Assembly (NCBI RefSeq): GCF_013285385.1
Contig: NZ_CP054212.1
Location: 558,001 to 622,000 of the forward strand
Reading direction: 5' to 3'
Length of the DNA: 64,000 nt
From: Paramixta manurensis
GTDB taxonomy: Bacteria; Pseudomonadota; Gammaproteobacteria; Enterobacterales; Enterobacteriaceae
The position numbers were made by a program, and so were the translations under genes. Below the pieces are notes generated by a model. The model was not told where the DNA came from and searched no databases. It worked only from the letters and a program-made list of their open reading frames with translations. Each line of letters begins with the position of its first letter. Within the stretch, counting starts at the first letter, position 1. Positions 20,258 to 28,949 of this stretch are shown piece after piece.

Positions 20258-21034
20258 TTACAGCCAGGGTTTTACCCAGCCAAGGCCAGGCAGCGTGCCA
20301 TTCGCAGGGTGATATTCCGCTGCGATATAACCGCGATAATTCACCTCACGCAGTGCGTTAAACAGCCACGGATAATCGGTCTCGCCGCGATCGGGTTCAT
20401 GGCGATCGGGCACCGAGGCGATCTGTACATGGCCGATGCGCGCGTTAAGCGTGGTGATCAGGTTGGTCAGGTTGCCGTCGACTAACTGGGCATGGAAGAG
20501 ATCCAACTGGACGTAGACATTTGGGCGCTGCACCGCGTCGCATAGCGCCAGGGTTTGCCACTGGCTGGAAAACAGATAGTTTGGGCGAACCTGTGGACTG
20601 AGCGCTTCCAGCATAATATTGACGCCAAGTTCGGCGGCGCGGTCGGCGGCATAACCGACATTGGCGAGAAAGGTTTCCCGGCACTGTTCGGCGTTAAGCG
20701 CTGGCGTCACAACACCTGCCATGACATGCAGCGAAGGGCATTCAAGCGCGCGGGCGTAGGCCAATGCTTGGTCAATATCGCGGCGTGCTTCCGCTTCGCG
20801 CCCAGGCAGCGCCGCTACGCCCCATTCACCGGCGGCGGTATCGCCCGGCGGCGTGTTAAATAGCACCAGTTGCAACTGATGCGCATCAAGCTGGCGCTTA
20901 ATCTCTTCGGCGGGATAGTCGTAAGGAAACAGGAATTCCACCGCGCGAAAGCCGGCTTCAGCGGCAGCGGCGAAACGTTGCAGAAAGGGCAATTCGGTAA
21001 ATAACATTGAGAGGTTGGCGGCGAACTTAAGCAT
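20258..21034 (-). CDS. otnI: 2-oxo-tetronate isomerase
   Basis: A 258-residue TIM-barrel protein of the xylose-isomerase-like/hydroxypyruvate isomerase family: start MLKFAANLSMLFTELPFLQRFAAAAEAGF, RAVEFLFPYDYP, metal-ligand Glu in NIMLEALSPQ, and QLDLFHAQLVDGN. In the tetronate pathway OtnI converts 2-oxo-tetronate to 3-oxo-tetronate for the kinase. It overlaps otnC by 8 bp, so the two are coupled. Closely related hydroxypyruvate isomerases (Hyi) look alike; the operon decides the call. Confidence 0.85.
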   Translation of the reverse strand: MLKFAANLSMLFTELPFLQRFAAAAEAGFRAVEFLFPYDYPAEEIKRQLDAHQLQLVLFNTPPGDTAAGEWGVAALPGREAEARRDIDQALAYARALECPSLHVMAGVVTPALNAEQCRETFLANVGYAADRAAELGVNIMLEALSPQVRPNYLFSSQWQTLALCDAVQRPNVYVQLDLFHAQLVDGNLTNLITTLNARIGHVQIASVPDRHEPDRGETDYPWLFNALREVNYRGYIAAEYHPANGTLPGLGWVKPWL

Positions 21035-21662
21035 GATAAGCGCTCCGTAAGGTGGCTATTTCTTCCGCGGTTAAATAACGTACCGGCCAGGTTTCCAGGG
21101 TGAAGAACAGCCTCGCTGCCGCCTCCATCTCTTCCAGATTATCGGTCGCGTCGCGCAGGGTGTTGCCGGTCACTACCGGCCCATGGTTCGCCAATAAAAA
21201 CGCCCGGTAGTGCGGCGCCAGTTCGCCGAGATGCTCGCCAATTTGCGCATCGCCGGGGCGGAAATAGGGAACCACTGGAATATCGCCCACTCGCATCACC
21301 ACATAGGGCGTGCACGGCGTCATGGCATTTTCCGGGTTCAGATTATTCAGGCAGGACAGGGCGGTAAGATAGTGGCAATGCAGGTGTACCACCGCGCGAC
21401 ACGCCGGGTTTTGGTTATACAACGCGAGGTGAAAACTCACCTCTTTTGAGGGTTTTTTACCGCTTAACCAGTTGCCGTCGAGGGTCACTTTTGACAGATC
21501 TTCCGGCAGCAGTTCGCCAAGGCAGGAACCGGTTGGCGTGGCGAGGATCGCACCATCGTCCAACAAGACCGAGAGGTTGCCGGCAGAACCAGTGGCGTAA
21601 CCGCGTTGGTAAAAGGAGCGGGCGATAGTCACCATTTCCTGGCGCTGTTGTTGTTCAGTCAT
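21027..21662 (-). CDS. otnC: 3-oxo-tetronate 4-phosphate decarboxylase
   Basis: A 211-residue class II aldolase/adducin-fold enzyme. The metal-binding HLHCHY motif (near residue 94) and NHGPVV are present, with the phosphate-binding GSAGNLSVLLDDG near residue 22. In the pathway it decarboxylates 3-oxo-tetronate 4-phosphate to dihydroxyacetone phosphate. It is overlapped by both neighbours (8 bp with otnI, 4 bp with otnK), which indicates tight translational coupling. Confidence 0.87.
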   Translation of the reverse strand: MTEQQQRQEMVTIARSFYQRGYATGSAGNLSVLLDDGAILATPTGSCLGELLPEDLSKVTLDGNWLSGKKPSKEVSFHLALYNQNPACRAVVHLHCHYLTALSCLNNLNPENAMTPCTPYVVMRVGDIPVVPYFRPGDAQIGEHLGELAPHYRAFLLANHGPVVTGNTLRDATDNLEEMEAAARLFFTLETWPVRYLTAEEIATLRSAYHA

Positions 21663-22927
21663 AACGGCGTCTCCTGACGTTGTGCGCGCGAAAAGAAGTC
21701 AATGTCGCCGAAATTACCGGATTTCAGCAGTAACCAGAGCGGCGCATCTAACGCTCTGATCCACGGCACGCCGGGTGATACCGCCGGGCCAATATGGAAG
21801 GCATCAATGCCCAATGCCTGCGTAATGGCGCTGGAGGTTTCACCGCCAGCGACAATAAAGGTGCGCACATTGGCCTGATACAATGCCACCGCCAGCAGCG
21901 CGAATAACTGTTCGATCGCCGCGCTACTCTTTTCCACCCCAAATTTTTGCTGAATAGCGTTGAGCGCCGAGGGCGAAGCGGTGGCGTAAATCAGCGGCGC
22001 TGGCGCTTCCGGCAGTGCCAGCACCTGCTCACACAGAGTGTGCGCATAGGTTTCAGGGCGTACCGCGCCGGTTAACAACGGCTCCACCTCTATTGCGATA
22101 GCGGGGCCATGTTCACGGTAATGCGCCACTTGTTGATTGGTGCGTTCGGAACAGGAACCGGCGAGGATGACGCTACGCCCGCTGCGTTGCCAGCGTGATT
22201 GCTGCACGGGCGCAGTGGCGTGATCTTTTTTCCACTGCCGCGCCAGACCAATCGCTAATCCGGAACCGCCGGTGACCAGCTTCAGGTCGGCGACCGCTTC
22301 GCCCTGAACCACCAAATGGTGTTCATTCAGCGCATCCAATACCGCGTAGCGATGGCCTGCCTGGCGTAGATCGGCGAGTTTCGCCTTCACCGCTTGCGCA
22401 CCACGCTCGATCACCTGATAGTTGACACAGGCGGCGGTGCCCTGGCCCTGAGCGCTGATTAAACGTGGTAAATAGCTATCGCGCATCGGCGTTATCGGGT
22501 GATTGCGCATCCCGGACTCTTCCAGCAGGACTTCCCCAACAAACAGATAGCCTTGATAGACACTGCGTCCATTCACCGGCAATGCTGGCGAGATGACGGT
22601 AAAGGATTGCGCTAAAGCGCCCAGCAACGCATCCGTCACCGGACCGATATTGCCACGCTCAGTACTGTCGAAGGTGGAGCAATATTTAAAATAGAAATGG
22701 CTGCATCCCTGCTGTTGTAGCCAACGCAGCGCAGCCAGCGCCAGGCTCACCGCCTGTTCGGCGGGGCAAGATCGCGATTTGAGGCTGACCACCAATGCAT
22801 CAACCGGTTGGCTAAAATCCTGGGTCGGGCAGCCGTTAAACTGCACGGTTGTCATACCGTTATTCACCAAAAAACTGGCAATATCGGTGGCGCCGGTAAA
22901 ATCATCCGCTATTACGCCAAGCTTCAT
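21659..22927 (-). CDS. otnK: Four-carbon acid sugar kinase (DUF1537 family)
   Basis: A 422-residue kinase that phosphorylates 3-oxo-tetronate. The N-terminal substrate domain shows GVIADDFTGATDIASFL and CSTFDSTERGNIGPV, and the C-terminal nucleotide-binding domain shows AGSCSERTN and AGGETSSAI. These are the marks of the former DUF1537 family. It is the promoter-proximal gene of the tetronate operon, divergent from the DeoR regulator. Confidence 0.9.
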   Translation of the reverse strand: MKLGVIADDFTGATDIASFLVNNGMTTVQFNGCPTQDFSQPVDALVVSLKSRSCPAEQAVSLALAALRWLQQQGCSHFYFKYCSTFDSTERGNIGPVTDALLGALAQSFTVISPALPVNGRSVYQGYLFVGEVLLEESGMRNHPITPMRDSYLPRLISAQGQGTAACVNYQVIERGAQAVKAKLADLRQAGHRYAVLDALNEHHLVVQGEAVADLKLVTGGSGLAIGLARQWKKDHATAPVQQSRWQRSGRSVILAGSCSERTNQQVAHYREHGPAIAIEVEPLLTGAVRPETYAHTLCEQVLALPEAPAPLIYATASPSALNAIQQKFGVEKSSAAIEQLFALLAVALYQANVRTFIVAGGETSSAITQALGIDAFHIGPAVSPGVPWIRALDAPLWLLLKSGNFGDIDFFSRAQRQETPL

Positions 22928-23208
22928 TGAATGGGGTTCTCCGCCGGGGTAACCGCAATCTCTGCGGTGTGAAAATAAGTGAAATGATGTTGTTTAACGT
23001 TAAGTTAAAGCATGATGTGGAGCAATGTTGTGCGTTTCATCACATTTAAGTACATTAGTTCACAATAAATAACATTGGCGTGGCAAGCTACAGCATCAGG
23101 TAACAACATGAATACCATCAGGAAAACGATGAGGTGTGAAAAAATGTTGTTTGTCTGGCAGACAGACGCCAGAATAAGAAGTGATCACCGGAGGGAGTAA
23201 CAATCGCA
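22928..23208. promoter_or_regulatory. Divergent promoter region otnK / deoR-type regulator with repeated heptamer
   Basis: This 281-bp gap contains four copies of ATGTTGT or its complement ACAACAT: 22987-22993, 23025-23031, 23103-23109 (inverted) and 23144-23150. Repeated short sites between a catabolic operon and a divergent DeoR-family gene are the usual form of the regulator's operator. A GGAGGGAG ribosome site for the regulator lies at 23190-23197. Operator function is inferred. Confidence 0.55.
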
Positions 23209-23979
23209 ATGCTGCCAATTGAACGACAACAGCAAATTCTACAAACCGTGACCGAAAAAGGGGTGGTAAGCCTGACGGAACTGATGGAGTGCTTCCAGGT
23301 TTCGCATATGACTATCCGCCGTGATATTCAGAAGCTGGAAAGTGTAAACGCGATTGCGATTGTCTCGGGCGGCATTGCGTTACCGGAGCGGCAACGTCTG
23401 TTAGCGGAGCCTTCTCATCAGGATAAAACCATCCTGTATCCGCGCGAGAAAGAGGCGATCGGGGCCGAAGCGTTACGTTTGATCCCGGCGAACAGCAGTA
23501 TTTATCTCGATGCGGGCACCACCACGCTGGCGCTGGCGCACGCTCTGGCGGGGCGCGATGATTTGTTGATTGTCACCAATGATTTTGTGATTGCCGCCTT
23601 TATTACCGAGCACACCCGCTGTCAGATGATCCATACCGGCGGCACGCTATGTCGGGAAAACCGTTCCTGTGTCGGCGCGCTGGCGGCGGAGATGCTGAAA
23701 AACCTGTTTATCGATATTGCGTTTATTTCCGCTTCGTGCTGGAACCAGCGCGGTATCTCGACGCCCAATGAGGATAAAGTGGCGGTGAAAAAAGCGGTGG
23801 CGGCAGTGAGTAGCCAGCGCGTTCTACTGGCGGATGCATCGAAATACGGCAAGATCGCTAACTACCTGGCGCTACCGCTGACGGCGTTTGACGCGATTAT
23901 TAGCGATAGCCATCTCCCCGCCGCCGCCGCACTGGCCATCCGTAACGGCGGCGCAGCCCTGAGCCTGGCGGGTGAATAA
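23209..23979 (+). CDS. DeoR-family transcriptional regulator of the tetronate operon
   Basis: A 256-residue regulator. An N-terminal DeoR helix-turn-helix spans about residues 6-58 (LTELMECFQVSHMTIRRDIQKLES), followed by a DeoRC sugar-phosphate sensor domain from about 75 (IYLDAGTTTLALAHAL, VTNDF, HTGGTLCRENRSCVGALAAEML). It is transcribed away from otnK, so it probably represses the otnK-denD operon and responds to a phosphorylated four-carbon intermediate. It ends 10 bp from the convergent RpiR-family gene. Confidence 0.88.
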   Translation: MLPIERQQQILQTVTEKGVVSLTELMECFQVSHMTIRRDIQKLESVNAIAIVSGGIALPERQRLLAEPSHQDKTILYPREKEAIGAEALRLIPANSSIYLDAGTTTLALAHALAGRDDLLIVTNDFVIAAFITEHTRCQMIHTGGTLCRENRSCVGALAAEMLKNLFIDIAFISASCWNQRGISTPNEDKVAVKKAVAAVSSQRVLLADASKYGKIANYLALPLTAFDAIISDSHLPAAAALAIRNGGAALSLAGE

Positions 23980-23988
23980 CCGGCGAGG

Positions 23989-24867
23989 TTACTTAAAGCG
24001 CGCCTCGTTAAGCCGCTGTTTCATCTCGATAAACGCCTGCTGATGTGCGCCATCACGGCGCAGGGCGACCGCGGTAGATAGCACATCAATAATCACCAGG
24101 GTGGCAATGCGTGAGGTCATCGGCGTGTAGAGACTGGTGTTTTCCAGCGTTTCCACCACGAGAGAGACATCGCAGTAGGGCCGCAGCGGCGCCTGGTCCG
24201 AACCGACAATGCCCAACACATGAGCGCCTTTCTCGCGAGCGGTGCGGGCAACATCCACCAGTGAGCGCGTGGTGCCGGTATTGGAAATCAACACGCAAAC
24301 ATCGCCGGGTTGCAGCATTGACGCCACCATGATCTGCTGATGAAAATCCACCTCGGCGCCGCAAGGCACGCCAAACAGCGGAAACTTTTGTTGACCGTCG
24401 CGCGCCACAATCCCGGATGCGCCAAAGCCAAAAAATTCAATGCGTTTTGCCGCCGCCAGCAGATCAATCGCTGCGCTAACCGCCTGCTTATCAAGGTGAT
24501 AGCGCGCCCAGTCAAGGCTGGTGAGCGTGTAGTCGAAGATTTTCTCCACCACCTTATCCGGCGTATCGCTACCCTGCAGCTCGGAATGGGTGGCAGGCAT
24601 CCCCAGCGCGAGGCTCTGCGCGAGCCGTAATTTAAAATCAGGATAGCCGCTGCAGCCAATGGCACTGCAAAAACGCAAGACTGTCGGTTGGCTGACTTCG
24701 GCGCGCGCCGCTAATTCAGCCACGGTATCGTTAAGGATCAGCCGTGGATCGTCCAGCACTACCTCGGCCACTTTACGATCGGACTTGCGCAATTCCGGCC
24801 GCAGGGTACGGATAACTTCAAGAATATTTTGCATCGGTTCCCGAACAAGGCTGTGGTCTTGTGCCAT
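23989..24867 (-). CDS. RpiR/MurR-family transcriptional regulator
   Basis: A 292-residue regulator with an N-terminal RpiR helix-turn-helix (about 15-90: SDRKVAEVVLDDPRLILNDTVAELAARAEVSQPTVLRFCSAIGCSGYPDFKLRLAQ) and a C-terminal SIS phosphosugar-binding domain (about 120-260: FFGFGASGIVARDGQQKF, VLISNTGTTRSLVDVA). Its ATG shares one base with the upstream MBL-hydrolase stop (TAATG), so it is cotranscribed with the operon it probably controls. The ligand is likely a phosphorylated sugar of the pathway. Confidence 0.9.
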   Translation of the reverse strand: MAQDHSLVREPMQNILEVIRTLRPELRKSDRKVAEVVLDDPRLILNDTVAELAARAEVSQPTVLRFCSAIGCSGYPDFKLRLAQSLALGMPATHSELQGSDTPDKVVEKIFDYTLTSLDWARYHLDKQAVSAAIDLLAAAKRIEFFGFGASGIVARDGQQKFPLFGVPCGAEVDFHQQIMVASMLQPGDVCVLISNTGTTRSLVDVARTAREKGAHVLGIVGSDQAPLRPYCDVSLVVETLENTSLYTPMTSRIATLVIIDVLSTAVALRRDGAHQQAFIEMKQRLNEARFK

Positions 24868-25754
24868 TAATCTGTCCCTGAGCCGCGAGGCTCGTTGGTA
24901 ACGTTATACTCGGTGTGCAACTTTGCCCGCAGAAGGGTCGGCACGGCGATCCGGCTGCTATAGCGGTCGATTTCCGCCGGATCCGCGCTATTAAAATCAA
25001 ACAAACCGTAATGATGGGCGATCATATACCGGATGTCACATCGCTGGCAAAGTTGGTGTGCTTCCTGCAAGGAGAGGTTACCAGGCACGCCTTGCGCGCT
25101 GAGCGCGGCCCGCCGCCCGTTAACCGGTAGCAGCGCCAGATCAATCTTCAGCGCGCGTAACTCCTCCTGCTGGCCGTCAAACGGCACGGTATCGCCAGAG
25201 TGAAAAATACGTAGCCCCGCCATTTCGATCATATAGCCGAGAAAACGATAGTTGCCCGCCGCATCCTGCTCTAACGTTTCATGGCTGGCGCGGGTGGCCG
25301 TAATGGTCATGCCGGGAGATGGCGAAACCCGTTCCCCGGCACTGATGGCGCACAGCGTTTGCGGCGCTTTACCGCAGCGTTCGGCGGCTAGCGCTAACGA
25401 AGCGCGCGGCGCCACAAAGGTTGCTTGCGGTGCCGCCAGCGCCAGCGGCGCAAGGGTTTCCGGGTCCATATGATCGCTATGGTGATGCGTAATCAGCACC
25501 AGCGTGGTCGACGCCAGTTGTTCAGGTTGCAGTGGCGCATCCATCATACGGCGGTGCGGCAGCGGGCGTCCGCGATACTTATGCGCCAGGTAATCCGACA
25601 GGTAAGGATCGATAACGACACAGTGCTGCTGGCTACGCAGCACAAAGCCCGCTTGCCCGAGCCAATAAATGACCACGCCGGTTGACGGCGGCGGCAGAGC
25701 GAGCCGCGCCGCCAGTGTTCCCTCAAATGTCGTACTGCGACAAAGCACCGTCAT
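24867..25754 (-). CDS. Metallo-beta-lactamase-fold hydrolase (UlaG-like)
   Basis: A 295-residue MBL-fold protein. The metal site HHHSDHMD is near residue 90, a second histidine is in ATRASHET, the Asp ligand is in IFHSGDTVPF, and a final His is in MIAHHYGLF. The layout resembles UlaG, the L-ascorbate-6-phosphate lactonase, so a sugar lactone or phosphorylated lactone is a reasonable substrate. In this operon it could open a lactone made by one of the dehydrogenases. Its start overlaps the stop of the upstream dehydrogenase gene by 4 bp. Confidence 0.8.
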   Translation of the reverse strand: MTVLCRSTTFEGTLAARLALPPPSTGVVIYWLGQAGFVLRSQQHCVVIDPYLSDYLAHKYRGRPLPHRRMMDAPLQPEQLASTTLVLITHHHSDHMDPETLAPLALAAPQATFVAPRASLALAAERCGKAPQTLCAISAGERVSPSPGMTITATRASHETLEQDAAGNYRFLGYMIEMAGLRIFHSGDTVPFDGQQEELRALKIDLALLPVNGRRAALSAQGVPGNLSLQEAHQLCQRCDIRYMIAHHYGLFDFNSADPAEIDRYSSRIAVPTLLRAKLHTEYNVTNEPRGSGTD

Positions 25755-26686
25755 GAGGGCACCCGTTGTAAAGCGGTCAGAAGATTAGCCACCGCCATCT
25801 CGGTGGCACGCTCGACGCTTTGGGTGGTAAAACCGCCGATATGGCTGGTAGCGATCACGCCGGGATGCCCGGCCAGCGCCAGCGACTGCGGCGGTTCTTG
25901 TTTAAACACATCGGTCGCGTAGGCGGTCAGCTTACCGGCATCCAACGCGGCGATAATCGCCTCATCATCCACCAGCGCCGCGCGCGCGGTGTTCACCAAA
26001 ATAGTGCCGTGCGGCAGGCGGCTCAGCACCGCAGCGTCAATCAGCGGCGAGCCATCGGCAGGCGGCGGGCAGTGCAACGTGATCAGCGTCGCCTGAGCAA
26101 AAATCTCTTCAAGGCTGGCCCACTGAAACTGCTCAGGCGGTAGAGAGAGCGTCGGGCGCATCGGATCATATCCTAGCACCCGGCAGCCGAGCGCGCAGGC
26201 AAGACGCGCCACTTCACGCCCGATGGCGCCGCAACCGAGCACCCCCAGCACCTGACCGCGAATTTCATTCCCTTGATGGCGCGGCCACTGGCCGGTTTTA
26301 ATGCCGCTGCTGGTGGCATGAATATGGCGCAAACTGGCAAACATTAAACCGATCGCCAGTTCCGCCACGCCTGAAGCATTGGCGCCTTCGGCGGTACAAA
26401 CCTGAATCCCACGCTGCTGTAGCGTCGGGAGCGGCAAATTATCGACACCAACGCCGTTACGGCTGATAACCCGCAACTGCGCGGCAGCCTCAATCACCTG
26501 CGGCGTAACCGGTTCAACGCCCGCCAGCCAGCCGACACAACCGGGGAGCTGGTTTAATAACTCCTGCTCATCCGGCAATTTGCCCGGCGAGGAAAACACC
26601 ACCTCATATCCGGCATGCGTGAGCCGGTTTAAGGCCGGATGCCCGGCGCTGGTCAGCGAACGCGGCGTGACTAAAATACGGTTCAT
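25751..26686 (-). CDS. D-isomer-specific 2-hydroxyacid dehydrogenase
   Basis: A 311-residue NAD(P)-dependent dehydrogenase of the phosphoglycerate dehydrogenase type. The Rossmann motif VLGCGAIGREVA is near residue 148, the catalytic Arg is in NTARAALVDDEAII, and the catalytic His in ATSHIGGFT. The SRNGVGVDNL block near residue 74 is typical. It lacks the regulatory ACT domain of SerA, so it is a catabolic member. The substrate is probably a sugar-derived 2-hydroxy or 2-oxo acid; which one is not visible. Confidence 0.88.
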   Translation of the reverse strand: MNRILVTPRSLTSAGHPALNRLTHAGYEVVFSSPGKLPDEQELLNQLPGCVGWLAGVEPVTPQVIEAAAQLRVISRNGVGVDNLPLPTLQQRGIQVCTAEGANASGVAELAIGLMFASLRHIHATSSGIKTGQWPRHQGNEIRGQVLGVLGCGAIGREVARLACALGCRVLGYDPMRPTLSLPPEQFQWASLEEIFAQATLITLHCPPPADGSPLIDAAVLSRLPHGTILVNTARAALVDDEAIIAALDAGKLTAYATDVFKQEPPQSLALAGHPGVIATSHIGGFTTQSVERATEMAVANLLTALQRVPS

Positions 26687-27660
26687 TTGCCATGCCCTCC
26701 GCTGGTTAAACCAGAAGCGTGCGCCGCCTGCGCGGAGAGGGCGCTAAACGCCTCGCCTTGTACCGCCTCGTCCGGTAACTCAAACACTTCGGCAATCACC
26801 TGCGTCCAGCCATGAATAAAGTAGCGCCAGCCATCTTCGATATGCAGTTGTTGCGCGGCCTGCTGTGCATGCGCTTGCTGTAAAAACAGCAAATCGCCGC
26901 GATAGTTTAATTCCCACACCCAGGCTTGCGGCGGAAAACGGGCCGCGTCACCGATCGGCGAACCCGGCAAATCTTTCCCCATCCCGGTGGCGTTAATCAC
27001 CAGTGAGCCGGGGCGTAGCGTCGCCAGTAACGCATCGTTTTGTTCTGCCGCCGTGACCTGGTGATATTCCACCGCAATATCCGGATTAAATGCCTGATGC
27101 AGACGGGCCAACTCTTCCAGCCGGGCGGCGCTGCGATCGCTGACAATAATGCGCGCCGGTAGATCGCGGCCGCGATCGCGTTGCATTAAATACCAACTGA
27201 TCGCGATACAGGCGCCGCCCGCGCCGAGGATCAGCACGTCACGCCATTGATCGGTAAACGCCTGTGGCGGTAAAAAGGCCTCCAGCGTCAGCCCGGAGGA
27301 GAGGGGATCTTTGGCGTAGCAATGCAATTTGCCGTGATGTTTAGCCAGGCAACTGGTTTCACCCAGCAACGCGGCCAGCGGATCGATACCATCGAACAGG
27401 TCACGACAATGGGTAAACAGATCGATCTTATGGGTAGTGACCAGCGCGCCGAGCGACAGCGGATCCTGTTTAATAAACTCGACCGCCTGGCGATAGTCCG
27501 CCGCTGGCGCGCCAGGCGGAAAATCGATCCCTTTAATCACCGCGTTTTCCAGCCGGAGAAAATCAGCCCATGCCGGAAACACCTTCATAATTGAGCTACT
27601 GCCGGTAGTGACGCCAATAAAATAGAGCGTCGGCTGGCGGGCGGGGGTTAGCGTTAGCAT
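26683..27660 (-). CDS. Shikimate-dehydrogenase-like oxidoreductase
   Basis: A 325-residue two-domain protein of the AroE superfamily. An N-terminal substrate domain (YFIGVTTGSSSIMKVFPAWADFLRL, with ALVTTHKIDLF holding the catalytic-type Lys and NPS-like region altered) is followed by a Rossmann domain with GAGGACIAISWYL near residue 145 and INATGMGKDLPGSP near 222. Housekeeping AroE is about 270 residues with a different start, so this is a paralogue for another, perhaps carbocyclic or sugar-acid, substrate. It overlaps both neighbours by a few bases within the minus-strand operon. Confidence 0.78.
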   Translation of the reverse strand: MLTLTPARQPTLYFIGVTTGSSSIMKVFPAWADFLRLENAVIKGIDFPPGAPAADYRQAVEFIKQDPLSLGALVTTHKIDLFTHCRDLFDGIDPLAALLGETSCLAKHHGKLHCYAKDPLSSGLTLEAFLPPQAFTDQWRDVLILGAGGACIAISWYLMQRDRGRDLPARIIVSDRSAARLEELARLHQAFNPDIAVEYHQVTAAEQNDALLATLRPGSLVINATGMGKDLPGSPIGDAARFPPQAWVWELNYRGDLLFLQQAHAQQAAQQLHIEDGWRYFIHGWTQVIAEVFELPDEAVQGEAFSALSAQAAHASGLTSGGHGK

Positions 27661-28310
27661 GTGGAGGCCTCCCGTACTTGCTGCACGATGGCCCGCGCCG
27701 CTTTGGCATTGCGCGTGATCTGGCTGAAGTTCCCCTGACGAATATCTTCGCTACGTGCGATCCAACTGCCGCCAACCGCCAACACAATCGGTAGCCGTAA
27801 CCAATCGGCGAGCGTATTTTCACTGATTCCGCCGGTGGGAATAAACCGCAGACCAAGATGGGCGAAGGGCGCATAGATGCCTTGTAACGCCGCCGGGCCA
27901 CCCGCCAGCCCGGCCGGGAAAAATTTCGCCACCTGTACCGGATAATGGGTCGCCAGTGACAAATCGCTCGGTGTCATAATCCCGGGCGCAAAGGGCATCC
28001 CCTGTTGCTGCGCGGCAGCCAGCACTTGAGCATCAATACCTGGCGCGAGGCCGAAAGCCGCGCCGCTACGTTGGGCAATCTCCACCGAGGCTGCATCCAG
28101 CAGCGTACCGGCGCCAACCAGTAATTCCGGGCGTTGTTGTCGCATCAAGGCAATAGCCTGCGCCGCGTCCGGCGTGCGAAACGTCACTTCCGCCAGCGGC
28201 AGCCCGCCTTCCAGTAGCGCATCAGCCAGTGGGATCGCATCCTGGGCATTATCAATGGCGATCTCCGGGATCACGCCCAACTGTTCAATCGTGATAAAGG
28301 GGTTATGCAT
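27654..28310 (-). CDS. KDPG/KHG-type aldolase
   Basis: A 218-residue class I aldolase of the Eda/DgoA family that splits 2-keto-3-deoxy-6-phospho sugar acids into pyruvate and an aldehyde phosphate. The catalytic Glu lies in LAEVTFRTPDA (near residue 41), and the Schiff-base Lys in VQVAKFFPAG (near 129). LVGAGTLLDA and FIPTGGISENTLADW are further family blocks. It overlaps the shikimate-dehydrogenase-like gene by 7 bp and lies 12 bp after the cupin gene. Confidence 0.9.
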   Translation of the reverse strand: MHNPFITIEQLGVIPEIAIDNAQDAIPLADALLEGGLPLAEVTFRTPDAAQAIALMRQQRPELLVGAGTLLDAASVEIAQRSGAAFGLAPGIDAQVLAAAQQQGMPFAPGIMTPSDLSLATHYPVQVAKFFPAGLAGGPAALQGIYAPFAHLGLRFIPTGGISENTLADWLRLPIVLAVGGSWIARSEDIRQGNFSQITRNAKAARAIVQQVREASTC

Positions 28311-28322
28311 CAGGCGGCTCCC

Positions 28323-28949
28323 TTACAGCGTGGTCTGAAACAGGCGCGCAACCTGTTGAGGAGAACGTGGCTGATAATCGGCATTATCCACTGCCTGCCA
28401 GCCGCCGTGACCATCATCAACAATGCGCGTTTTCATGCCGCCGGAGCGGGCGATGATTTCATAGTCCTGGCCGGAATCAGCCGGGTAAGCGAACACCATC
28501 ACCAGATCTTCCGCGCCGACATTGACGGAGCGGTGGATCCAGTACGGCGGCACATAACAGATGCTCTGTGGACCGATCGCCACAATCCGCGTTTCGCCCG
28601 CCGGGGACTCCATCAACATCACGCCGTGACCGCTTTGCCCGTAATAGATCTCGGGGCGATCGGCCTGCGCGTGGATATGGCCGCGCGTCAGGAAGTATTC
28701 ATTGCCGATCTTACCGGGGCTCATGCGCGTCACGCCAAAGATCAGATCGCCATGCTGCGCGTCGGGCCGGCGTTCGGTGACTTCATATACCACCCGGTCG
28801 CCTGCCACGCTTGCCTGGGTGGCGAAAGCATCGCCATCGGCATACAACCCGGCGAGATCATTCAGGCGCTTCTGATAGTGCCCGCTGCCGTTATCCATCA
28901 CGCCGGCGGAGAGGTCGACCTGGCAGCTTACGGGTTCACACATTTTCAT
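28323..28949 (-). CDS. Cupin-type phosphoglucose-isomerase family protein
   Basis: A 208-residue cupin with the metal-binding pattern of the archaeal-type glucose-6-phosphate isomerase family: TRGHIHAQADRPEIYYGQSGHGVML (His-X-His, Glu) and YVPPYWIHRSVN (third His). The expected role is aldose-ketose isomerisation of a phosphorylated sugar. The frame opens earlier at 29012, but the AGGAG site at about 28960 favours ATG 28949 (or 28943). It is the first gene of the minus-strand operon, divergent from the ABC transporter. Confidence 0.8.
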   Translation of the reverse strand: MKMCEPVSCQVDLSAGVMDNGSGHYQKRLNDLAGLYADGDAFATQASVAGDRVVYEVTERRPDAQHGDLIFGVTRMSPGKIGNEYFLTRGHIHAQADRPEIYYGQSGHGVMLMESPAGETRIVAIGPQSICYVPPYWIHRSVNVGAEDLVMVFAYPADSGQDYEIIARSGGMKTRIVDDGHGGWQAVDNADYQPRSPQQVARLFQTTL

